A stretch of 8,612 nucleotides of DNA. Origin: an uncultured Clostridia bacterium. GTDB lineage: Bacteria; Bacillota_A; Clostridia; Peptostreptococcales; Anaerovoracaceae. The DNA is taken from positions 1-8,612 of the forward strand of contig CAMPCK010000031.1 of assembly GCA_946645735.1 (NCBI GenBank). The letters are read 5' to 3'. The notes beneath the pieces are model-generated. The model saw only the letters and a program-made list of their open reading frames with translations. It was not told the origin of the DNA and did not search any database. Made by a program: the position numbers and the translations under genes. Of this stretch, positions 1 to 6,465 are shown in pieces. Position 1 is the stretch's first letter; each line of letters starts with the position of its first letter.

Positions 1-404
1 ACAGACTCTCCGCTCTTGAAGGAGCTGAGATCAACAAGGCCAAGGAGATCCTGGCTTACGAAGTAACCAAGCTGGTTCACGGCGAAGAAGAAGCAAAGAA
101 GGCTCTCGACGGAGCACGCGCTGCCTTCGGCGGAGCAGGGAACATGTCCAACGTTCCTACTGCAAAGAAGGACAGAGCAGAGTTTGAAGGAGAGGGAGTC
201 GGCCTCCTTAACCTCCTTAAGGAACTCAAGCTCATCCAGAACACCTCTGAAGGATTCAGAACCGTAGAGCAGGGAGGACTTTCACTCCAGGGCGAAAAGG
301 TAACAGACCCCAAGATGAAGGTTACTCTTGCAAACTTCGATGAAGAGGGCAAACTTCTCATCCAGAAGGGCAAGAAAAAATTCCAGATGGTAGAATTAGA
401 CTAA
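1..404 (+). CDS. tyrS: Tyrosyl-tRNA synthetase, C-terminal part (5' end outside window)
   Basis: Class I aminoacyl-tRNA synthetase that charges tRNA-Tyr with tyrosine in the cytoplasm. Only the last 133 residues are present; the reading frame is open from base 3 and ends with TAA at 402-404. The visible part begins with a stretch typical of bacterial TyrRS, INKAKEILAYEVTKLVHG, followed by a linker and then a C-terminal S4-like RNA-binding domain (about the last 70 residues, from GVGLLNLLKELKLI to the end) that grips the tRNA. The catalytic HIGH and KMSKS motifs lie upstream of the window and cannot be checked. The gene converges on the opp operon and shares its terminator. The family call rests on recognising the conserved segment before the S4 domain; I am confident of it. 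Confidence 0.93.
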   Translation, partial: RLSALEGAEINKAKEILAYEVTKLVHGEEEAKKALDGARAAFGGAGNMSNVPTAKKDRAEFEGEGVGLLNLLKELKLIQNTSEGFRTVEQGGLSLQGEKVTDPKMKVTLANFDEEGKLLIQKGKKKFQMVELD

Positions 405-418
405 ATGTAGCTAAAAAT

Positions 419-446
419 AAGGAGGTGCCTTTTGGGGCACCTCCTT
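419..446. terminator. Bidirectional intrinsic terminator between tyrS and oppF
   Basis: A perfect 11-bp stem (AAGGAGGTGCC at 419-429 with its complement at 436-446) closes a 6-base loop. Read on the minus strand, the hairpin is followed at once by TTATTTTTAG, a good U-tract, so it should end the opp operon transcript. Read on the plus strand, it lies 14 bases after the tyrS stop and is followed by a weaker T-rich run (TTTGTATTGCAGTTTTG), so it probably also ends tyrS. One hairpin serving two converging genes is common. Confidence 0.88.
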
Positions 447-480
447 TGTATTGCAGTTTTGTTCTTTTGCGAATTTGCGA

Positions 481-1479
481 TTATTTAGCTTGCTCAGCCA
501 ACTCTTCCAGTCTCGCGCAGGCTGCCATATGACCTCCGAACTCTCTCATCTGAGGCATTTCCTTAGCGCAGATCTCCTGAGCATATCTGCATCTGGTCCT
601 GAATGGACAGCCTGAAGGAGGATCAATGGGAGAGGGAGTTTCTCCATCGAGTATCATCCTTTGCTTACTCTTTCCAACCACCGGGTTGGGTATGGGAACT
701 GCTGACAGCAGCGCCTGAGTATAGGGATGTACAGGGTGATGGTAGACTTCTTCCGCAGTGCCCATCTCCACAAGATGTCCGAGATACATTACGCCTATTC
801 TGTCAGCGATGGTCTCGATCATGGCCAGATCATGGCCGATAAATAGATAAGCAATGTTCAGATTCTTCTGTATATCCTTCAGAATGTTGATTATCTGAGC
901 CTGTATGGATACGTCAAGAGCGGATATAGGCTCATCGCATACAATGAACTTTGGCTTCAGAGCCAGAGTTCTGGCTATGGATATACGCTGGCGCTGGCCT
1001 CCTGAGAACTCATGAGGATAACGTCTGATATGGTCGGGCTTAAGACCTACGGTCTCAAGGAGCTCGACGCATACTTTTTCTCTTTCTTCATTTGAAGAAT
1101 ACATGTTATGTATCTCCATGGGTTCCTTGATGATCTCGCCTACGGTCATACGCGGATCAAGGCTGGCATAGGGATCCTGGAAGATCAGCTGGCAGTCTCT
1201 GTGGAAACTGTGAAGCTTTTCTTTGCTCTTGATGGCTGTGATATCTTCTCCTTCAAAATATATCTTGCCGGAGGTCGGTTCATACAGCTTTACTATGGTT
1301 CTTCCCAGAGTGGATTTGCCGCAGCCGGATTCGCCTACCAGTCCGAAGGTCTCGCCCGCATAAATGGAAAGGGTCACGTCATCTACCGCTTTGACATATT
1401 GTTTCTTGGCAAGCAGACCGCCGGAAACTTCAAAATACGTCTTCAGGTTTTCTATTTTCAGAATTTCTTTTGATTCCAT
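481..1479 (-). CDS. oppF: Oligopeptide ABC transporter ATP-binding protein OppF
   Basis: One of two ATPase subunits that power peptide import through OppBC, on the cytoplasmic face of the membrane. The protein has 332 residues, normal for the OppF/DppF family. Visible motifs in order are Walker A GESGCGKS (49-56), Q-loop Q101, signature FSGGQRQR (158-165), Walker B FIVCDEPI (178-185) with catalytic Glu183, and H-loop His216. The C-terminal oligopeptide-transporter extension (about 240-325) has the HPYTQALL motif and four cysteines (291, 297, 304, 321). The ATG follows the oppD stop by two bases, and its AGGAGG site lies inside the last codons of oppD, so translation is probably coupled. It is the last gene of the operon; a strong terminator follows about 35 bases after the stop. 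Opp rather than Dpp is chosen from the operon's large OppA-like binding protein; the substrate length is inferred. Confidence 0.93.
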   Translation of the reverse strand: MESKEILKIENLKTYFEVSGGLLAKKQYVKAVDDVTLSIYAGETFGLVGESGCGKSTLGRTIVKLYEPTSGKIYFEGEDITAIKSKEKLHSFHRDCQLIFQDPYASLDPRMTVGEIIKEPMEIHNMYSSNEEREKVCVELLETVGLKPDHIRRYPHEFSGGQRQRISIARTLALKPKFIVCDEPISALDVSIQAQIINILKDIQKNLNIAYLFIGHDLAMIETIADRIGVMYLGHLVEMGTAEEVYHHPVHPYTQALLSAVPIPNPVVGKSKQRMILDGETPSPIDPPSGCPFRTRCRYAQEICAKEMPQMREFGGHMAACARLEELAEQAK

Positions 1480-1481
1480 TT

Positions 1482-2501
1482 CTATCCCTCCTGTTCCGTA
1501 TTTTTCTGTTCTTCGAGGATGTTGAGCCAGCAGGCACTCTTATGGGTCTCAGTGTACTGAACATACTCAGGCATCAGCCTCTTGCATATGCGCATGGCTT
1601 CTTTGCATCTGTCCACATAGGGGCAGCCTGCAGGAGGCTGAAGCAGATCCGGAGGACTTCCCGGTATGGGCCGGAGATCCTTTTCGATGTTATCGGGATC
1701 GGGTATGCATCCCAGAAGACCCTTGGTATATGGGTGCTTCGGGTCAAAGAAGATCTCTTTGTCGGAACCGGATTCCACGATCTTTCCTCCGTACATGATA
1801 TAGATATAGTCACAGAGGCTGGCAACTACCGCAAGGTCGTGAGTGATAAGGATGACGGATGAACCTTCTTCCTTGGACAGCTTCTTTATGAGATCCAGCA
1901 CCTGAGCCTGAATGGTCACGTCAAGGGCCGTGGTAGGCTCGTCTGCGATTATCAGTCTGGGCTCATTGGCAAGGGCGATGGCGATTATTATCCTCTGCCT
2001 CATTCCGCCGGAGAACTCGAAGGGATACTGTTTGAATCTCTTCTCGGGAGAAGGGATTCCGACCATCTTCATCAGTTCTATGGCTCTGTCTTTTGCCTGT
2101 TCCTTGGTGCATTCGTTGTGGTTCAGAATGACCTCTGTTATCTGGTGCCCTATGGTTTTGGTAGGGTTAAGGAAAGTCATCGGATCCTGGAATATCATCG
2201 CCATCTTGGATCCTCTGATCTCATTCATTTTTTTGTTGTATTCTTTAACGTTCGCAAAATCATTTTTTGCGATGCTCTGGCCATCCAGTTCAACGGTTCC
2301 TGCCGTTATCTTGCCGTTGTCGGCAACAAGGCCCATGATGGAATACATGGTAACGGATTTGCCGGAGCCAGATTCTCCTACGAGACCTACGATCTGGCCT
2401 TCGTTGACTTCCAGAGTCACGTCGCGCACAGCGTGTACGATACCCTGGTCGGTCTTGAAATCTACTGTAAGTCCTTTTACGTCAAGTACATGCTCACTCA
2501 T
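1482..2501 (-). CDS. oppD: Oligopeptide ABC transporter ATP-binding protein OppD
   Basis: Second ATPase subunit of the peptide importer, expected to pair with OppF below the OppBC channel. The protein has 339 residues, the usual family length. It shows Walker A GESGSGKS (42-49), Q-loop Q105, signature FSGGMRQR (163-170), Walker B LIIADEPT (183-190) with catalytic Glu188, and H-loop His221. The C-terminal extension carries HPYTKGLL, the PxPGSPPDLLQPPAGCP-like loop and cysteines 293, 299, 306 and 324. FSGGM in place of LSGGQ is usual for OppD/DppD. The start ATG shares one base with the oppC stop (TAATG), which points to coupled translation. An AAGAGGTG ribosome site lies in the 3' end of oppC. 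A dipeptide or nickel transporter ATPase (DppD/NikD) would look similar; neighbours favour peptides. Confidence 0.93.
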   Translation of the reverse strand: MSEHVLDVKGLTVDFKTDQGIVHAVRDVTLEVNEGQIVGLVGESGSGKSVTMYSIMGLVADNGKITAGTVELDGQSIAKNDFANVKEYNKKMNEIRGSKMAMIFQDPMTFLNPTKTIGHQITEVILNHNECTKEQAKDRAIELMKMVGIPSPEKRFKQYPFEFSGGMRQRIIIAIALANEPRLIIADEPTTALDVTIQAQVLDLIKKLSKEEGSSVILITHDLAVVASLCDYIYIMYGGKIVESGSDKEIFFDPKHPYTKGLLGCIPDPDNIEKDLRPIPGSPPDLLQPPAGCPYVDRCKEAMRICKRLMPEYVQYTETHKSACWLNILEEQKNTEQEG

Positions 2502-3466
2502 TACTTAACACCTCTTTTCTTAGGATCGAGGGCCTCTGACAGGCCATCTCCGATAAAGTTCAGAGCCAGCATGGTAAGGCATATAGCAGCCACCGGCCAA
2601 AGCATCTGAAGGGGGTATGATGTAATAAGAGATCTGGCATCATTTGCCATTGTACCCCAGGAAGCCTGAGGAATGGAAATGCCGATGCCGATGAATGACA
2701 GCCAGGCTTCAGTGAAGATGGCTTCCGGCACCATCAGGGTGGTATAGACTATGATGGGTCCGATAGAGTTGGTGAACAGATGCTTGAAAAGCACTCTCCT
2801 GTTGGAAGCACCCATTACCTTGGCGCTCTGCACATACTCCTGTTCTTTAAGGGTGAGCACCTGCGCTCTTACCTGTCTGGCAAGTCCTACCCAGGATGAG
2901 ATGCAGATGGCGATAAGAACGGAGATAATGTTGGATCCGAAGATCAGCATGACGAGGATAACGTACAGAAGCGTAGGCACTGAATAGATGATGTCCACCA
3001 GACGCATGCAGATAAGATCCAGCTTGCCTCCGAAGTATCCGCAGATACCGCCGTAAAGGGATCCAAGCACCAGGTTGATAAGCGCTGCAGCAAAACCTAC
3101 GGAAAGGGATATCCTGGCGCCGTACATGATCCTGATGAAGATGTCTCTTCCAAATTTATCGGTGCCGAACCAGTGTGTAAATGAAGGCGGCGAGTTCCTC
3201 ATGGCCGAATCCTGCATATCATATGTGTACTGCGATAACATAGGGGCGAAGATCGCCAGCAGTACGATTATCAGAAGGAAGGCCAGGGAAGCAAGCGCCA
3301 GTTTGTTCTTTTTGAAATGGAACCATACGTCCTGCCAGTAAGTGTGGGATTCCATAGCCACGAACTCACTGTTCTTCTCCTCTTCAGGAAGGATTTCCAG
3401 ATCATTGGGGAGAAGCTCATATTCATGCTTGATGCCAAGCATTGTCTTTAATATTTCAGTAGTCAT
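2501..3466 (-). CDS. oppC: Oligopeptide ABC transporter permease OppC
   Basis: Integral membrane subunit that forms the peptide channel with OppB. I place the start at the ATG at 3464-3466, giving 321 residues; an upstream in-frame ATG at 3505 would overlap oppB and has no comparable ribosome site. The N-terminal 50 residues are hydrophilic and acidic and precede TM1 (about 57-75), as is typical of OppC. Further hydrophobic segments lie near 120-145, 158-195, 233-252 and 288-306. The family motif HWFGTDKFGRDIF (98-110) and the EAA loop that contacts the ATPases (about 209-232, YVQSAKVMGASNRRVLFKH) are intact. The conserved C-terminal ending GDGLSEALDPK is present. It begins 13 bases after the oppB stop and overlaps oppD by one base. 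Confidence 0.93.
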   Translation of the reverse strand: MTTEILKTMLGIKHEYELLPNDLEILPEEEKNSEFVAMESHTYWQDVWFHFKKNKLALASLAFLLIIVLLAIFAPMLSQYTYDMQDSAMRNSPPSFTHWFGTDKFGRDIFIRIMYGARISLSVGFAAALINLVLGSLYGGICGYFGGKLDLICMRLVDIIYSVPTLLYVILVMLIFGSNIISVLIAICISSWVGLARQVRAQVLTLKEQEYVQSAKVMGASNRRVLFKHLFTNSIGPIIVYTTLMVPEAIFTEAWLSFIGIGISIPQASWGTMANDARSLITSYPLQMLWPVAAICLTMLALNFIGDGLSEALDPKKRGVK

Positions 3467-3470
3467 GCGC

Positions 3471-3479
3471 TCCTCCTTT
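3471..3479 (-). promoter_or_regulatory. Ribosome binding site that decides the oppC start
   Basis: On the minus strand AAAGGAGGA ends four bases before the ATG at 3466, a near-perfect Shine-Dalgarno site. It lies in the 13-base gap between oppB and oppC and supports the shorter oppC over the version starting at 3505. Confidence 0.85.
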
Positions 3480-4400
3480 CTATTTAAGTCTGATTCTGGG
3501 GTCAACCATGGCAGTGATGATATCTGTGACCACGTTGGCCACGATTATCATGGCGCCGTACATGATGGTAAGAGCCATGATCATGGTATAGTCACGGTTG
3601 GATACTGAGGTAACGAATTCTGCTCCGATACCGGGGATCGAGAACATGGTCTCAATAACGAAGGATCCGGTAAGCAGCATTGCAAGAAGGGGACCGGCAT
3701 AGGTTATTACCGGAATCATAGCATTCTTGAGTGCGTGGCGGATGATGACCATCTTATTCGACGTACCCTTGGACTTTGCCAGGATCATGTAATCCTGTCT
3801 CATCTCTTCCTGGAGGCTGCTTCGTACGAGTCTGGTCACATAGGCTATAGGGCCCATGGCCAGACCTAAGGCAGGCAGGATGTATGAAGTCGGTCCTTTG
3901 AGTCCCACTATAGGGAACCATCCAAGCCATACTCCGAACACGAACATCATGAGGAGCGCCAGCAGGAAGCTGGGCACTGAAACTCCGATGGTGGAGAAGA
4001 AGTTTATTATGGCCTGTACGATCTTGTTTTTAGAGAAGGCGCCGACCGTACCCATTATGATGCCCAGTATCATGGCAACGCAGAAACCGCAGAAACCTAC
4101 CTTCATGGTGGTCGGGAATCCTTTGGCGATAATGGTGGTGACCAGCTGTCCTTTTCTGTTCAGGGATGTGCCGAAGTCGCCGTGGAGCACGTTCTTGAGA
4201 TAAGCCACATACTGATCGCCTATCGGTCTATCCAGCATGTACTTATCGATCAGGGTCTCCTTAACTACCGCGGGAAGCTTTGAAAGCTCTCCGGCGAAGG
4301 GCGAGCCCGGTATAAGATGCATCAGGAAAAATGTTATGGTCATCAGTGCAAATAAGGTGACCACACACATTACCAGTCTTTTAAGAAGATATTTGCCCAT
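3480..4400 (-). CDS. oppB: Oligopeptide ABC transporter permease OppB
   Basis: Integral membrane subunit that pairs with OppC to form the translocation path. The protein has 306 residues, the usual OppB/DppB length. It starts with MGKYLLKRL and a first membrane helix (about 9-29), then a large extracytoplasmic loop with the family motif DRPIGDQYVAYLKNVLHGDFG (split here: DRPIGDQYV at 57-65 and LHGDFGTSL at 72-80). More hydrophobic segments lie near 101-121, 133-160, 172-192, 227-248 and 273-298. The EAA loop is at about 198-223 (RQDYMILAKSKGTSNKMVI). It ends with the typical VDPRIRLK. The ATG lies two bases after the peptidase stop, and its GGAGAGGAG ribosome site is inside the last codons of the peptidase gene, so the two are probably translationally coupled. 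Confidence 0.94.
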   Translation of the reverse strand: MGKYLLKRLVMCVVTLFALMTITFFLMHLIPGSPFAGELSKLPAVVKETLIDKYMLDRPIGDQYVAYLKNVLHGDFGTSLNRKGQLVTTIIAKGFPTTMKVGFCGFCVAMILGIIMGTVGAFSKNKIVQAIINFFSTIGVSVPSFLLALLMMFVFGVWLGWFPIVGLKGPTSYILPALGLAMGPIAYVTRLVRSSLQEEMRQDYMILAKSKGTSNKMVIIRHALKNAMIPVITYAGPLLAMLLTGSFVIETMFSIPGIGAEFVTSVSNRDYTMIMALTIMYGAMIIVANVVTDIITAMVDPRIRLK

Positions 4401-4402
4401 AG

Positions 4403-6364
4403 CTATCTCTCCTCTCCAAGATATTTTTCAAACCAGTTCCACATCTCATCCAATCTCCTGATGCGGTGTCTGGGTTTGCCTGTGCGGCTCAGGTTGTGGC
4501 ATTCGCCTTCAAAGAGCACCATTCTGGAAGGCACTCCGAAGTATCTCATGGCTGTGAACATCTGCATCCCCTGATCGATAAAGCAGTTGTAGTCCTCCAA
4601 AGAATGAATGAAAAGTATTGGAGTCACAGACTTGTCTGCATATTTAAGAGGGGACTGTTCCCACACTTTAGCGGGGTCTGACCAGGGGTCAGCCTGAAGT
4701 TCGTTTCTGTCAAACTGTACGCCGATCTCGCTGGTTCCGAAATCGGAAAGCCAGTTGGAGACCGATCTCTGGGAGCATATGGCTTTGAATCTGTCCGTGT
4801 GTCCTTCTATCCAGTTGCACATGAACCCGCCGTAACTTCCCCCCAGGGCGCCCAGACGCTCTGGATCCATATCCGGATACCTCTTCAGGCATTCGTCCAC
4901 GAACTCCATTATGTCGCTGTAATCTATTTCTCCGTACCTGCCCCTCAGATCTGCGAATTCTTCGCCGTATCCGGCTGAACCGCGGGGATTGCAGTACATG
5001 ACGAAACATCCTTTGGAAGCATAGGCCTGCATTTCGTGGAAGAAAACCCGGCCGTATGCTCCCCTGGGACCGCCATGGATCTCAAGAAGGGCGGGGTACT
5101 TATTGCCGGGTTCATAGCCATAGGGCTTCATGACCCAGCCTTCTACGGTGATACCGTCGCTGTTGACAAAAGAGCACTCTTCGGGCTCTGCCGCATATCT
5201 GTCTTTGAGATATTCACCGTTAAGATCGTCTATTATCGTTTTTTCGCCGTTTTTCATAAGGCAGACTCTGCTGAGGCCCATTACCGGTGATTCGCAGTAT
5301 ATGAAGGTCCTGCCGTCAGTATCAAAGGAAGATATGGCTCCTCCTTCTGAGGAGATCTCCACGGACAGACCTTTATTGTCAAATCTGTACAGATCTGCTG
5401 AGGAACCTTTAAGTCCCGCAAACCAGATCGATTTTCCTTTTGCCTTAAAACTTCTGCCGGCTCTTATGGTGTCTGTGACGACACAGTCGCCGATGACCAA
5501 AGTCTCATTCTCAAGAATGATTTTGCGGCCGGATCCGTCAAGAGACATTGTTATCAGATCGCTTTCTTCACCTGAACCCCAGGTCTCAAGATCGCTGGCA
5601 GCTAAAACTACTTTGTCATCAGTTACATCAAAATACCGGATCTGAAGGCTTCCGTCGGTAAGCTTCAGAGTCTCGCCGGTTTTGATATCATACCGGTAGA
5701 GATCGTTTTTCTGATGGATCACTTCATCGAATTCCTGACCGTAATAGAAGACATATCCGTTTTTGACCCTGAAATCTTCAGTATCAAAGTTCCTTTCGGT
5801 GATGATTTTTTCTTCCTTGGTCTTCAGATCATATATCAGAAGAGTATGTCTCTTGCCGGATATGAATCCGCGGCCGTTTCCCCAGGCGGGAACCTCTTCG
5901 ATCACATGATAATCCTTCCAGTCTTCCCAGTCCTCCTCTGACAGGTCGTCCGGCCTGTTTCTGTCGGCAAGGATCATAAAAAGATATCTGTCATCCCCAA
6001 GAGGTTTGAAGTCTTCAACATCTTTTGAGATGGTGAAGGCCGGTCCGGCTTCGCCTCCCTTAAGAGGAAGCCTGTAAAAGCTCGATTTAAGTTCGTGATC
6101 CTTTGCCTTGTCCTCCTCGGACCTTTCGGTCATGATCAGCAGGGTGTCGTTATCTTCAAAGGCAAAGGCACCGTTGTTGCCGCTGTAGGTAAGTCTGGAG
6201 GATTTTTTGGTCCTGATATCGACTTTCCACAGGTCGGTATTATATTTATTTTTTTTCAGATCAGGCGTGACCACGGAGTACACTGCGGTCTTGCCGTCGG
6301 GTGACAGTTCGACAGAGCTTCCGCATCTTATTTCAGCAATGTCTTTAATGTCTGTTTTTTGCAT
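4403..6364 (-). CDS. Prolyl-oligopeptidase-family (S9) serine peptidase, acylaminoacyl-peptidase-like
   Basis: Predicted cytoplasmic peptidase of 653 residues that would hydrolyse short peptides. The N-terminal part (about 1-385) looks like a beta-propeller: repeated short strands such as LSPDGKTAVYSV (20-31), DLWKVDIRTKKSSRLT (44-59) and DLYRYDIKTGETLKLTDG (221-238). The C-terminal alpha/beta-hydrolase domain (about 395-653) has the HGGP motif (430-433), the nucleophile elbow GGSYGG with Ser510 (508-513), the acid Asp591 in HSLEDYNCF, and the catalytic His623 in GECHNLSR. All three triad residues are present, and there is no signal peptide or membrane helix. AAAGGAG stands five bases before the ATG. 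It lies between oppA and oppB, which suggests that it processes imported peptides; substrate preference (acyl-aminoacyl, dipeptidyl or general oligopeptides) cannot be read from sequence. A yuxL-like relative is the closest family I recognise. Confidence 0.9.
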   Translation of the reverse strand: MQKTDIKDIAEIRCGSSVELSPDGKTAVYSVVTPDLKKNKYNTDLWKVDIRTKKSSRLTYSGNNGAFAFEDNDTLLIMTERSEEDKAKDHELKSSFYRLPLKGGEAGPAFTISKDVEDFKPLGDDRYLFMILADRNRPDDLSEEDWEDWKDYHVIEEVPAWGNGRGFISGKRHTLLIYDLKTKEEKIITERNFDTEDFRVKNGYVFYYGQEFDEVIHQKNDLYRYDIKTGETLKLTDGSLQIRYFDVTDDKVVLAASDLETWGSGEESDLITMSLDGSGRKIILENETLVIGDCVVTDTIRAGRSFKAKGKSIWFAGLKGSSADLYRFDNKGLSVEISSEGGAISSFDTDGRTFIYCESPVMGLSRVCLMKNGEKTIIDDLNGEYLKDRYAAEPEECSFVNSDGITVEGWVMKPYGYEPGNKYPALLEIHGGPRGAYGRVFFHEMQAYASKGCFVMYCNPRGSAGYGEEFADLRGRYGEIDYSDIMEFVDECLKRYPDMDPERLGALGGSYGGFMCNWIEGHTDRFKAICSQRSVSNWLSDFGTSEIGVQFDRNELQADPWSDPAKVWEQSPLKYADKSVTPILFIHSLEDYNCFIDQGMQMFTAMRYFGVPSRMVLFEGECHNLSRTGKPRHRIRRLDEMWNWFEKYLGEER

Positions 6365-6405
6365 TTGGTCTCCTTTATGCGGTTCAGTCCATGCAATTTG
6401 AAATA

Positions 6406-6429
6406 TAAGGGGAGCGTGGGCTCCCCTTA
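6406..6429 (-). terminator. Hairpin between oppA and the peptidase gene (partial terminator or RNA stabiliser)
   Basis: A perfect 10-bp stem (6406-6415 with 6420-6429; core AAGGGGAGC / GCTCCCCTT) encloses a 4-base loop. On the minus strand it comes 36 bases after the oppA stop and is followed by TATTTCAAATT, only moderately U-rich. No convincing promoter is visible between it and the peptidase ATG at 6364, so I read it as a leaky terminator or 3'-end protector that sets oppA expression above the downstream genes, a common arrangement for binding-protein genes. Full termination cannot be excluded. Confidence 0.68.
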
Positions 6430-6465
6430 AACAGTTTGAATCGGTTTTTCAGAAGTTTATGAAGA

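Noticed and set aside
1912..2508. 198-codon open frame on the plus strand opposite oppD
   Set aside because: It lies wholly antisense to a gene with complete ABC-ATPase motifs, has no recognisable domain and no good ribosome site; it is a shadow of oppD codon use.
3467..3505. Longer oppC starting at 3505
   Set aside because: It would overlap oppB by 26 bases, and the near-perfect AAAGGAGGA site at 3471-3479 clearly serves the ATG at 3466.
5130..5645. 171-codon plus-strand open frame opposite the S9 peptidase
   Set aside because: Antisense to a well-supported gene, serine-rich and low in complexity as shadow frames are, with no family resemblance.
6365..6405. Internal promoter for the peptidase on the minus strand (TTGCAT followed by CATAAA)
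   Set aside because: Spacing of about 14 bases and a weak -10 that runs into the ribosome site make it unlikely.
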